Positions 34,403 through 42,568 of a DNA stretch of 64,000 nucleotides are shown one piece after another. Origin of the DNA: Hyphomicrobiales bacterium (lineage in GTDB: Bacteria; Pseudomonadota; Alphaproteobacteria; Rhizobiales; Beijerinckiaceae); contig CANGQA010000003.1 of assembly GCA_947455995.1 (NCBI GenBank), positions 19,414 through 83,413 of the forward strand, given 5' to 3'. The notes under the pieces are model-generated. The model did not search any database. It was not told the origin of the DNA and was given only the letters and a program-made list of their open reading frames with translations. A program made the translations under genes and the position numbers. Position 1 is the stretch's first letter; every line of letters starts with the position of its first letter.

Positions 34403-35830
34403 ATGCCGCTGTCACCGTCCTATCGGCCTGCCCTCCACCACCAGACCCTTGGGGATGATTTTTTCGATCGCGTGACGGCAGCCCCATTTCCGCAAACCAT
34501 CTTGCGGTTCCGCAATGACAGGCATGCAGCCCGCATCGGGTTGGATCAGCTCAACGAAGCGGAATGGATCAGCCATTTCGGCCGTTTCATACCCCTGCCC
34601 GATACGCTGCAAACACCGCTGGCCTTGCGCTATCACGGCCATCAATTCGGACATTATAACCCCGATCTTGGCGATGGACGCGGGTTTTTATTTGCCCAAC
34701 TCTACGAAACTGGCACCAACCGCCTGCTTGATCTGGGCACCAAAGGATCGGGACAGACGCCATGGTCGCGGCAGGGTGATGGACGCCTCACGCTGAAAGG
34801 CGGCATGCGCGAGGTTCTGGCGAGCGAAATGCTGGAAGCGCTCGGGGTCAACACGTCAAAAACCTTCAGCCTGATCGAAACAGGCGAAAGCCTCGTTCGG
34901 AGCGACGAACCCTCGCCTACCCGCAGCAGTGTGATGGTGCGATTGAGCCACAGCCATATCCGTATCGGGACCTTCCAGCGGCTCGCCACGCATGGAGACG
35001 AAGCCGGATTGCGCCTATTGGTTGATTATGTGATCAAGCATTACTGGCCCGAGGCCGCCCATCATGGTGATCCCCTCATCGGCCTCTTCAATCAGGTGAT
35101 CACGGCGGTTGCCCGTATGGGCGCGAAATGGTTTGCTGCAGGTTTTGTGCACGGGGTCCTGAACACTGACAACATCACGCTGACGGGCGAGAGTTTCGAT
35201 TATGGCCCTTGGCGTTTTTTACCCCATTACGACCCACGTTTTACCGCCGCTTATTTCGACCAAACAGGCCTTTATTCGTTCGGACGCCAGCCCGAAGCCC
35301 TGTTGTGGAATCTGGCACGGCTGGCAGAAACTTTCTTGCCTTTGACAGAGATGGATGGCTTGCGAGCGGCATTACAGACATTTTTACCGCAGTTCAAACA
35401 GGCTCTGACCTCGCAAACACTCCGGATGCTCGGTTTGGCACCTGAAGTGACGCCGCAAACCCATGCAGTGATCACGCAACTCTATTCAACCTTGCGCGAT
35501 ACCCGGGCGCCTTTTGCCCAGAGCTTTTTTGATCTGTATGCCGCAGGTGAACCCGAAAAACTGAACCAAAGCCCGATAGCCGGTCTCTATGCCCAACCGG
35601 TCTGGCAGGAGATGATTGCCGCTTTGCGGATCTTGCCGGTCTCCTCGCTTGCCAAGGGGCAGGCCAACCACCCCTATCGTGCACGGCGCGAACCCGTCAC
35701 CATGCTGATCGAGACCGTCGAAGCCCTCTGGCAGGATATCGATAGGCGCGATGACTGGTCAGCTTTCACGCAATATGTGCAAGATATCCGGATGATGGGG
35801 AGCTTTTATGCTCCCCATTGGCAGGATTGA
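34403..35830 (+). CDS. selO: Protein adenylyltransferase SelO
   Basis: This 475-residue SelO (YdiU/UPF0061) pseudokinase transfers AMP rather than phosphate to protein side chains. Visible motifs are HGHQFGHYNPDLGDGR (78-93), the nucleotide-binding GTKGSGQTPWSR (112-123), catalytic-loop NTDN (254-257) and metal-binding DYG (266-268). The start at 34403 begins at the usual family N-terminus; the longer open frame overlaps the cupin gene. In E. coli and yeast SelO acts in redox homeostasis. It probably ends the SDR-cupin-selO transcript. Confidence 0.93.
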   Translation: MPLSPSYRPALHHQTLGDDFFDRVTAAPFPQTILRFRNDRHAARIGLDQLNEAEWISHFGRFIPLPDTLQTPLALRYHGHQFGHYNPDLGDGRGFLFAQLYETGTNRLLDLGTKGSGQTPWSRQGDGRLTLKGGMREVLASEMLEALGVNTSKTFSLIETGESLVRSDEPSPTRSSVMVRLSHSHIRIGTFQRLATHGDEAGLRLLVDYVIKHYWPEAAHHGDPLIGLFNQVITAVARMGAKWFAAGFVHGVLNTDNITLTGESFDYGPWRFLPHYDPRFTAAYFDQTGLYSFGRQPEALLWNLARLAETFLPLTEMDGLRAALQTFLPQFKQALTSQTLRMLGLAPEVTPQTHAVITQLYSTLRDTRAPFAQSFFDLYAAGEPEKLNQSPIAGLYAQPVWQEMIAALRILPVSSLAKGQANHPYRARREPVTMLIETVEALWQDIDRRDDWSAFTQYVQDIRMMGSFYAPHWQD

Positions 35831-35836
35831 CCAGGT

Positions 35837-37138
35837 TCAAAGCGTATAGCCGCGCTCGCCATGCTGGGTCAGATCCAACCCTTCGTCGATATCATCATGG
35901 CTGGCGCGCAGGCCAAGAGTGGCTTTAAGTGCCAGCATCAGCCCCGCAGAGGCGATAGCGGACCAGATCATGACACTGGCCACGCCGATCACCTGTGTCT
36001 GGAACTGGCTCCACATGCTGCCATCGGCACCGTAGCCCACCCCGCCGAGCGTTGGATGCGCCAAAAAGGCCACCATCAAAGTCCCTAAAATCCCGCCGAC
36101 CCCATGCACAGCAAACACATCCAGCGAGTCATCAACAAACCAGCGGTGCTTGACGACATCAACCGCCACAAAACAGACCAGCGCACCGCTGACGCCCAAA
36201 ATGACCCCACCCATTGGTCCGATAAACCCTGAGGCCGGTGTCACTGTCGCCAAACCGGCCACCACGCCTGTCACTGTGCCGACCATGCTGGGGCGGCCGA
36301 AGCGGATCCATTCCAGCGCCATCCAAACCAGACCCGCCACCGATGCCGACATATGGGTGACCAGGATCGCCATGCCTGCCGCGCCATCCGCAGTCAAGGC
36401 AGACCCACCGTTAAAACCGTACCATCCCATCCACAACATTCCTGCACCAATCATCGTCATACCGGGATTGTGCGGCGGACGCAGTTCTTTCGGGAAACCA
36501 TCACGAGGGCCCAGCAGATAAGCCACAACCAAAGCCGATGTCCCGGCTGTGGCATGAACCACCAGGCCGCCAGCAAAATCCATCACAGCGCGTTGCATCA
36601 ACCAGCCTCCACCCCAGACCCAATGGGTCACGGGCGCATAGACCAAGATCAGCCACAGCCCGCTGAATGCCACCACAGAGCCAAACCGCATCCTCTCGGG
36701 AAAAGCACCGATAATCAAAGCAGGAGTGATCACGGCAAAGGTCATCTGGAACACGAAAAAAACGCTCTCGGGCAGGGTTCCATTGAGATCATCACGCCCC
36801 ACTCCGCGCAAAAAGGCTTTGGAGAGATCTCCGATCAACGCTCCGCCTTCGGCAAAAGAGAGGCTGTAGGCACAAGCCAGCCACAAGACCGAGGACAGGC
36901 AGGCAATCACAACGCACTGCATCATGACCGATAAGACGTTTTTGGCCCTGACCAGCCCGCCATAAAACATGGCCAGCCCCGGCAGGGTCATAAACAGCAC
37001 CAAGGCAGAGGCAGTCAGTATCCATGCCGTATTGGCACCATCTAATTTGGTGGTTTCACCCGCAGCACTCGGCATGACACCAAGCAAGACAACAGCAACA
37101 GAGCAGCACAGCACGGTCAAAATTCGGTCAACGAACAT
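35837..37138 (-). CDS. amt: Ammonium transporter (AmtB family)
   Basis: This 433-residue ammonium channel begins with a signal-like segment cleaved near PSAAGE and has about eleven membrane helices. Family segments include LFMTLPGLAMFYGGLVRAKNV, DFAGGLVVHATAG and AVHGVGGILGTL, the last with a conserved pore histidine. The start at 37138 follows GAGGGGGA and begins at the signal. No glnK (PII) gene is adjacent, unlike the usual glnK-amtB pair, so its PII partner must be elsewhere. No clear sigma-54 promoter was seen upstream. Confidence 0.92.
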   Translation of the reverse strand: MFVDRILTVLCCSVAVVLLGVMPSAAGETTKLDGANTAWILTASALVLFMTLPGLAMFYGGLVRAKNVLSVMMQCVVIACLSSVLWLACAYSLSFAEGGALIGDLSKAFLRGVGRDDLNGTLPESVFFVFQMTFAVITPALIIGAFPERMRFGSVVAFSGLWLILVYAPVTHWVWGGGWLMQRAVMDFAGGLVVHATAGTSALVVAYLLGPRDGFPKELRPPHNPGMTMIGAGMLWMGWYGFNGGSALTADGAAGMAILVTHMSASVAGLVWMALEWIRFGRPSMVGTVTGVVAGLATVTPASGFIGPMGGVILGVSGALVCFVAVDVVKHRWFVDDSLDVFAVHGVGGILGTLMVAFLAHPTLGGVGYGADGSMWSQFQTQVIGVASVMIWSAIASAGLMLALKATLGLRASHDDIDEGLDLTQHGERGYTL

Positions 37139-37488
37139 GGTCACTATCCCCCTCGGCATGTTCTGTGTGATGGCCGCTTGTCTCATTGTACAAGAAAACG
37201 GCAGTTGCTGCTCTATAAAGAAACAAATGCATTTTTTCTAGAAAACCCGAGGGATTTTCTGCTGTTTTTATAGTCAAATTCAATTTTTTTGCCCAAAAAT
37301 TACGCATTTTTTTAAAATGAGCAGCCTGTTCCTTCGTACGGTTTCGCCACATTTGCTCTTATTGTTTAGTGATCACGTTAAAGCGTTTCTGGGACAAACG
37401 CTGCAGATGACGCGGACATCGGGTTGGATCGGCACTGCTCTGAAATTCTTGTTCAAGGCTCTTCAGAAGTGACTCGGAGAATTTGGTG
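37139..37488. promoter_or_regulatory. AT-rich divergent region upstream of amt
   Basis: This 350-base gap holds no recognised gene. It is AT-rich between about 37200 and 37320. An inverted repeat with arms AGCGTTT (37382-37388) and AAACGCT (37396-37402) lies near 37.4 kb, preceded by the palindrome GTGATCAC. On the minus strand a TACAAT hexamer in the leader of amt could be a -10 element, but no good -35 sits 17 bp before it. Confidence 0.4.
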
Positions 37489-37965
37489 ATGCGTATTTTC
37501 GAACCCATTCTGTTGGCTTCATTAGCACTGGCTGCCCCAGCGGGCTTTGTCGGTGCGGCTTATGTGGGACCTGATTTTATCAGTGCCGATTTCAACGGCT
37601 TCGACCTTTCCGGTATCAAATTCGCCCCGGACAGCGCCTACAGAACAGACAACGCCTCATCGGGCAAAAAGCCCAAACCGAAAAAATCGGTTTTGCCCCC
37701 CGATGGTCCAGGCCTGCGCGGTGCGACCATGCCGCATTGCAGCCCGGGTTTTTATACGGCAGGCTATGAATGCAAGATTTCCCCGCCCGACTTTTATGTC
37801 CCTGTTGGAGCGATCTATCCAATCCGTTGCCCGCCAGAAACCTATACACCAGCGGGAGCGCAATCGAAGGGGCAATGTCTGAATAGGAAGAGCAATGACG
37901 GATTTTGGGCCCAGAGCAAAACAGGGATCAAAAACGCCCTCACCACGACCAGGATATCGCTATGA
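37489..37965 (+). CDS. Secreted proline- and cysteine-containing protein of unknown function
   Basis: This 158-residue protein starts with a signal peptide (RIFEPILLASLALAAPAGFVGA). The mature part has a Lys/Pro-rich stretch (SGKKPKPKKSVLPPDGP) and then a cysteine pattern CSPGFYTAGYECK ... IRCPPETYTPAG, like a small disulfide domain. The same frame also has TTG and GTG codons just before the ATG at 37489. It was not recognised. It stands between amt and the hairpin-preceded small ORF. Confidence 0.65.
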   Translation: MRIFEPILLASLALAAPAGFVGAAYVGPDFISADFNGFDLSGIKFAPDSAYRTDNASSGKKPKPKKSVLPPDGPGLRGATMPHCSPGFYTAGYECKISPPDFYVPVGAIYPIRCPPETYTPAGAQSKGQCLNRKSNDGFWAQSKTGIKNALTTTRISL

Positions 37966-38056
37966 AAGACGATATCCACAAGATTTTTGACCGGCCCGAA
38001 AATAAACTGCCGGATCAACCCCCTGTTATTAAACAGATAATTTTTTTAAACGACAT

Positions 38057-38112
38057 CCCGCGCCTTTGGCACGGGAAATGCAGATACCTTCCCGAAATCA
38101 ATAAGGTATCTG
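38057..38112 (+). promoter_or_regulatory. Tandem hairpins burying a ribosome-binding site
   Basis: Two inverted repeats lie in line. The first has arms CCCGCGCC (38057-38064) and GGCACGGG (38068-38075) with one mismatch. The second has perfect 10-bp arms CAGATACCTT (38081-38090) and AAGGTATCTG (38103-38112) around a 12-nt loop, ending 3 bases before the ATG at 38116. The AAGG ribosome-binding site is in the closing arm, so the folded RNA would block translation. A protein operator is the alternative. Confidence 0.55.
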
Positions 38113-38115
38113 ACC

Positions 38116-38361
38116 ATGGCTGCAACCCGTCCACTTCCCCACAGGCAACTGACCCTGAAATCAGACCAACTGGTTCCAAAAACAGGTGCTCAGATTATTG
38201 ATCTGTCGGCTTATTTTGCACTGGTTGGCAGCCAGCACAAACCAGGGATAGAGCATCAAAAATTAGCGGAGCGTGCTCCCAACTACCCACACAAACTGCA
38301 AGGCAAGGCAGTCCGGTTTTTTCAGGGCCAGGAAGAGTTGCACCTGACCAACAAGCAGTAA
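38116..38361 (+). CDS. Small hypothetical protein behind an SD-sequestering hairpin
   Basis: This 81-residue ORF has an AAGGT ribosome-binding site 8-12 nt before its ATG, inside the 3' arm of a 10-bp hairpin. The protein is polar with no signal or membrane segment (MAATRPLPHRQLTLKSDQL at the N-terminus) and matches nothing I recognise. It might be a real small protein or a leader-type ORF for the permease gene about 180 bases downstream. Codon use does not settle the question. Confidence 0.4.
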   Translation: MAATRPLPHRQLTLKSDQLVPKTGAQIIDLSAYFALVGSQHKPGIEHQKLAERAPNYPHKLQGKAVRFFQGQEELHLTNKQ

Positions 38362-38537
38362 TTGCTTTCTTTATTTGACCTTCGAGCCAACAATTGTCGC
38401 CACCACTCCGGGCGGATTGGACAAGCGGGCCGAATTGCCGCAAACAGTCTCTTGTTGCAGAACCGTGCCGCACTATCTCGGCTCGATGCACATTCGCGCT
38501 TTCCTGCAGATCCATGATGGACGATCAAAGGCCAGTT

Positions 38538-39809
38538 ATGACAGATCACCCCGCCTCCCCGATCAATGAAGCCCTTGCTCCAGTGAGCACTTCAGCCCGT
38601 GCCCTGGACGGCATGTCGCACGTCTCTTTATGGTTCAGCCTTGGTGTCGGCCTGCTTGTCATCCAGATGGGAGCCTATCTGGTCCCTGTCATGGGTCCGA
38701 AAGATGCCATGATGGCCATTGTGCTTGGCTCGATCATCGGATCAGGCTTGCTGGCATGGACTGCCAAACTCGGAACCGATACCGGCTTGTCGAGTGCTGG
38801 ACTGATCCACCATGTCTATGGCAGCGGTTTTGCCCGCTTGCCGATTGTGCTCAACATTGTGCAGCTGGTCGGCTGGACCACGTTCGAGCTGGTCGTGATG
38901 CGCGATGGCACCACGGCAATCGGCGCACGCATGTTCGACCTTCACCCGGAAAGCCCGCTGGCGCTTGTTGTCACCACGCTGCTTTGGGGGAGTGTCTTGA
39001 GCCTGTTGATGCTCGGGTCGATGCTGTCGCTGGTCCGCAATGTCGTCAACCGTTTCGGCCTGCCACTGGTCATCGCTTCACTTGTCTGGTTGAGCTGGCA
39101 GTTTATCGGCAAGCTGATGGCGCAAGATGCACAGGCCTTCTGGAACCGCCCAAGCACCGGTGAAATGGGGCTGCTAACCGCTCTGGATCTGGTGATTGCC
39201 ATGCCGGTTTCATGGTTGCCGCTGGTGGCCGATTATGCCCGCTTCGGGCGCTCCGGTGGCTCGACAATGCGCGGGACATGGATTGGCTATGCCATTGCCA
39301 ATATCTGGTGCTACGGTTTGGGCATTGTCGTGGCCAGTCTGTCGGAGCCGGATGCCAATCTGGTCAATACCCTGCTTCTGGCGCAAGGCGGCTTGCTGGC
39401 ACTGGGCCTGATCCTGCTTGATGAATTGGACAATGCCTATGGCGATGTCTATTCGGGGTCGGTCTCCTCGCATGCGCTGTTTCCAACCGTATCGATCCGT
39501 CAGTGGGGCTTGGCTATTGCCATCCTGTGCACGGGACTGGCGATGTTGCTGCCGATGCATGCGCTGGAGCCGTTCCTGCTGTTGCTCAGTTCGATTTTCG
39601 TGCCGCTTTACGGGGTCATTTTGGGGCGGATGGCCTTCAGCCCTGGCCAACAAGCCCGGGAAAAGTCCTTCGATGTCGCCGCTGCCGTCATCTGGCTGTC
39701 AGGCATTGCCTGTTTCCACGGGGCCGCCCAGTGGGCCCCGCAATTCGGTTCGGCACTGCCAAGCCTGATCCTGACCTTCGGCGCCGCGTATGTGACGCGT
39801 CCCAGATAA
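38538..39809 (+). CDS. NCS1-family nucleobase/pyrimidine-type permease
   Basis: This 423-residue protein of about twelve membrane segments belongs to the NCS1 (cytosine/purine/hydantoin) family and resembles CytX/CodB-type members. Family-like stretches are GSIIGSGLLAWTAKLGTDTG, NVVNRFGLPLVIASLVWL and SWLPLVADYARFGRS. Substrates are nucleobases, hydantoins or thiamine precursors. CytX genes often carry a TPP riboswitch, but none is visible upstream, which weakens a hydroxymethylpyrimidine role. ATGs at 38514 and 38517 are alternatives; 38538 has AAAGG upstream. It ends before a strong terminator. Confidence 0.85.
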   Translation: MTDHPASPINEALAPVSTSARALDGMSHVSLWFSLGVGLLVIQMGAYLVPVMGPKDAMMAIVLGSIIGSGLLAWTAKLGTDTGLSSAGLIHHVYGSGFARLPIVLNIVQLVGWTTFELVVMRDGTTAIGARMFDLHPESPLALVVTTLLWGSVLSLLMLGSMLSLVRNVVNRFGLPLVIASLVWLSWQFIGKLMAQDAQAFWNRPSTGEMGLLTALDLVIAMPVSWLPLVADYARFGRSGGSTMRGTWIGYAIANIWCYGLGIVVASLSEPDANLVNTLLLAQGGLLALGLILLDELDNAYGDVYSGSVSSHALFPTVSIRQWGLAIAILCTGLAMLLPMHALEPFLLLLSSIFVPLYGVILGRMAFSPGQQAREKSFDVAAAVIWLSGIACFHGAAQWAPQFGSALPSLILTFGAAYVTRPR

Positions 39810-39817
39810 CCGACCGG

Positions 39818-39851
39818 AAAGCCTGCTCCAGCAAAAGAGCGGGCTTTTATC
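39818..39851 (+). terminator. Intrinsic terminator after the NCS1 permease
   Basis: AAAGCCTGCTC (39818-39828) and GAGCGGGCTTT (39837-39847) form an 11-bp stem with one T-G wobble, an 8-nt loop and a trailing TTAT. It lies just after the permease stop, and in reverse may also serve the convergent aldolase operon. Confidence 0.7.
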
Positions 39852-39868
39852 ATGATCACGCCTGAGGG

Positions 39869-40561
39869 TTACAGATCGTCGAGATGGTCGACATAGACCA
39901 GACCGGCTTTGGCGAGCGGTTCCCGCATCTTGTACATATCAAGGCCCAACACGCCAGAGGCGAGCTGGCGGCGCTTGTCTTCCTCGTTGGCCTTGCGTTG
40001 AGCCGCCTTGTCGGCGGTCGCTTTGGCCTGGGCCAGCGGTACCACCACCACTCCGTCATCATCGGCCACGATCACATCTCCGGCACGGATAGCGGCTCCG
40101 GCACAGACAATCGGCACGTTGACCGCACCCAAAGTGGCTTTTACGGTTCCCTTGGCCGAGATCGCCTTGGACCAGACTGGAAAGCCCATCTGCTTGAGCG
40201 TACGGACATCACGGCATCCGGCATCAATGATCAAGCCTTTCACGCCCCGGGACTGCAAGGATGTGGCAAGCAGGTCACCGAACATGCCATCGCTGTTGTC
40301 GGTCGTGACCGCCACCACCAGCACATCACCGGGCTGGCATTGCTCGACCGCGACATGCAGCATCCAGTTATCACCGGGCTGTGCCAGCACCGTCACGGCA
40401 CTGCCGGCAATCGCCGCCCCCGCCCAGACAGGCCGCATATAGGGCTGCATCAATCCGATACGGCCCATGCTCTCATGCACGCTCGACACGCCATATTCAG
40501 CCAAAGCGGCAGCAATGGCAGGATCAACGCGATGGTGATTGCGGACAACTACGGTTTTCAT
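39869..40561 (-). CDS. galC: 4-carboxy-4-hydroxy-2-oxoadipate aldolase / oxaloacetate decarboxylase (RraA fold)
   Basis: This 230-residue protein has the RraA-like fold of CHA aldolases. It has [13 protein letters not shown] at the N-terminus and the active-site segment [14 protein letters not shown] with Arg and Asp that bind Mg and pyruvate. The enzyme splits 4-carboxy-4-hydroxy-2-oxoadipate to pyruvate and oxaloacetate, the last step of gallate and protocatechuate 4,5-cleavage pathways. Its ATG overlaps the upstream hydratase stop as ATGA, and a tautomerase precedes that, giving the complete lower 4-oxalomesaconate route. RraA itself is shorter and not in such operons. Confidence 0.88.
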   Translation of the reverse strand: MKTVVVRNHHRVDPAIAAALAEYGVSSVHESMGRIGLMQPYMRPVWAGAAIAGSAVTVLAQPGDNWMLHVAVEQCQPGDVLVVAVTTDNSDGMFGDLLATSLQSRGVKGLIIDAGCRDVRTLKQMGFPVWSKAISAKGTVKATLGAVNVPIVCAGAAIRAGDVIVADDDGVVVVPLAQAKATADKAAQRKANEEDKRRQLASGVLGLDMYKMREPLAKAGLVYVDHLDDL

Positions 40562-41280
40562 ACCAACTCCTCCAGCACCATCGGAAACAGGCGTTGATAG
40601 GCCTCGCCATAGGTCATGGCCCGGCCTGAATTTCGGCCGCCCTGCATGCCGCGATTGAGGGCAACGCGGGTGTAATAATCCCAAAGATGCTTTTGCGCCG
40701 AAAGCACCTCGAACGCCTTGCGCTTGATGTCCCAGACATCGTCGATATTGAGGATCAGATTGGGTTTGTAGTTGCACTGCTCGGGCTGGTGCGGCTCGAA
40801 CAAGAACACCGGCGGGGCGGCATAGGCGCGCGTGGGATCAGGCTTGTGTCCTGCCGCTTGCGCGATAATCCGCGCTTCCTGGGCAAAGCGCGTCGCTTCG
40901 GGATGATCGAGATTGTAGGGATCTTCCAGCGAATGGGTCAGCACGAAAGACGGGTTCAACTCGTGCATCACATCAATGGCCCGGTCCATCATGGCGGGCG
41001 TGGTGTGCAATGGATAATCTCCCGCATCGAAAAATTCGATCTCGGCTCCCAAAATACGGGCAGCCGTTTCTGCCTCGGCCTGACGCTGGGCCTTGACCTC
41101 TTCCAGTGTCACCCCTGCCTGTTTCCAGGCCCATTGGCTCTCGCCGCGTTCGCCAAACGACAGGCAAAGGATCTTCATCCGGTAGCCTTTGGCGTGATGC
41201 AGGGCAATGGCTCCACCGGCCCGCCACACAAAATCTCCGGGATGGGCGGTAATCACCAAGCCACTTTTGCCCTTGCTCAT
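40558..41280 (-). CDS. galB: 4-oxalomesaconate hydratase, PIG-L deacetylase fold
   Basis: This 240-residue protein has the PIG-L (LmbE-like) fold. It begins with the metal motif [12 protein letters not shown], then has [16 protein letters not shown] with the third ligand. Among fold members this pattern, in a galC-galD context, matches the zinc-type 4-oxalomesaconate hydratase (GalB) of Pseudomonas putida, which adds water to give 4-carboxy-4-hydroxy-2-oxoadipate. An ATG at 41286 with AGGAG 3-4 nt upstream is an alternative start. It sits between tautomerase and aldolase, in pathway order. Confidence 0.87.
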   Translation of the reverse strand: MSKGKSGLVITAHPGDFVWRAGGAIALHHAKGYRMKILCLSFGERGESQWAWKQAGVTLEEVKAQRQAEAETAARILGAEIEFFDAGDYPLHTTPAMMDRAIDVMHELNPSFVLTHSLEDPYNLDHPEATRFAQEARIIAQAAGHKPDPTRAYAAPPVFLFEPHQPEQCNYKPNLILNIDDVWDIKRKAFEVLSAQKHLWDYYTRVALNRGMQGGRNSGRAMTYGEAYQRLFPMVLEELV

Positions 41281-41308
41281 TGTCATGTTCTCCTTTGCAG
41301 TCGCTGTG

Positions 41309-42403
41309 TCATACATCCCAACGCGGAAAAACCGTGCCGTCAAACAATTTACGGGCGGTGCGCAACAAGCCCGCCTGCACTACCTTCACGCCCGCACCCT
41401 CGCCTTCCAGCGTGAGCCTGACTGAAAATTCTCCCGTAGGGTGCTCAACCGAAATCACCTTGATCCCCCCCTCCGGCAAGAGAGCGAGCGCATGGGCGGG
41501 CGAGCCAGGCAACACACAAGCCGTTGCCACCGTGACGGCCGCAAACACGCCGATCGAGGCATGGCATTCATGCGGAATGAACGAGCGGGTCGCAATATTG
41601 CCACCTGCTTGTGGAGCCGCCACCAAAATCACTTTGGGGACCACCTTTTCCCTCACATCGCCCAAATGCATCAAGGGACCGGCTGCAAGCCTGATCTCTT
41701 CAAGACGCGCTTTTAAAACACTGTCCTGATCCAACTGGTCACGCGGCTCATAGCCGGTACGCCCGACCGATGAGGCCGCCAGCACAATCACCGGCATACC
41801 GTTGTCGATCAGCGTGACATCAACCCCCGCCACCCGATCGACGCTGCGGCCAGTCGGCAACAAGGCCCCGCACACCGAACCTTCGGCATCGAGAAAATCA
41901 ATAGAAATCGGGGAGGAAAAACCCGGCACGCCGTCAATCCTTGCTGTTCCGGCCTCATTCACCACACCGTCATGGGTCTCGATCACCAGATCGGCAACTG
42001 TTCCGGTATTCAAGGTGCGCACCCGCACCCGTGTCTGCGGATCGGTGGCCTGCACCAGGCCACGCTCGATGGCAAAGGGGCCGACACCGGCCAGAATATT
42101 GCCGCAATTGGGCGTGGTATCGACCATTGGACGATCAACCGAGACTTGGCAGAACAGATAGTCGATATCAATTCCAGGTTCGCTCGAGCGCGAGATCACC
42201 GCCACTTTACTGGTCAGCGGATGCCCGCCGCCGACACCATCAATCTGGCGTGGATCGGGCGAACCCATCACCGACAACAGCACGGCATCCCGCCTGGCAG
42301 GGTCTTGGGGCAGATCATCGGCCAGAAAATAGGCGCCCTTGGATGTGCCGCCCCGCATCAACATGCAGGCAATACCCGACCGATCACCTCTTGAGCTGGT
42401 CAT
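41309..42403 (-). CDS. galD: 4-oxalomesaconate tautomerase (PrpF family)
   Basis: This 364-residue protein has the two-domain diaminopimelate-epimerase-like fold of PrpF isomerases. Landmarks are MLMRGGTSKGAYF, GVGGGHPLTSKVAVIS, and a cysteine in TPNCGNILAGVGPFAIE. Next to galB and galC it should convert the keto or enol product of ring cleavage to 4-oxalomesaconate. The start at 42403 follows GGGAGAG. It heads the minus-strand operon galD-galB-galC and is divergent from an extradiol dioxygenase. Identity as tautomerase rather than another PrpF isomerase rests largely on the neighbours. Confidence 0.87.
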   Translation of the reverse strand: MTSSRGDRSGIACMLMRGGTSKGAYFLADDLPQDPARRDAVLLSVMGSPDPRQIDGVGGGHPLTSKVAVISRSSEPGIDIDYLFCQVSVDRPMVDTTPNCGNILAGVGPFAIERGLVQATDPQTRVRVRTLNTGTVADLVIETHDGVVNEAGTARIDGVPGFSSPISIDFLDAEGSVCGALLPTGRSVDRVAGVDVTLIDNGMPVIVLAASSVGRTGYEPRDQLDQDSVLKARLEEIRLAAGPLMHLGDVREKVVPKVILVAAPQAGGNIATRSFIPHECHASIGVFAAVTVATACVLPGSPAHALALLPEGGIKVISVEHPTGEFSVRLTLEGEGAGVKVVQAGLLRTARKLFDGTVFPRWDV

Positions 42404-42568
42404 CTGCTTCTCTCTCCCTGCTGTGCCGTTTGCCGGTCTGTGAGCATCAAGCAATATAAACTGATCCAAGACTGATCAAGGCACAAAGTACAAATCATGA
42501 TTTTGCACCGTGACAGCTTGATTCATTGTCCCAAAGCAGGCTCAATAAATCAAACAACGGAGAATACA
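42404..42568. promoter_or_regulatory. Divergent promoter region between galD and extradiol dioxygenase
   Basis: This 165-base region must hold both promoters. A dyad TGATC (42462-42466), 7-base spacer, GATCA (42474-42478) lies in the middle and fits an operator for a GntR- or LysR-like regulator. The dioxygenase start has GGAG upstream at about 42559-42562. No regulator gene is next to it. Confidence 0.45.

Noticed and set aside
38195..38515. 106-codon minus-strand frame over the small ORF and the permease leader
   Set aside because: It has no ribosome-binding site or recognisable content and runs against both flanking plus-strand genes.
38362..38537. TPP riboswitch upstream of the CytX-like permease
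   Set aside because: The CUGAGA and ACCUGAU-type conserved elements are absent from this leader.
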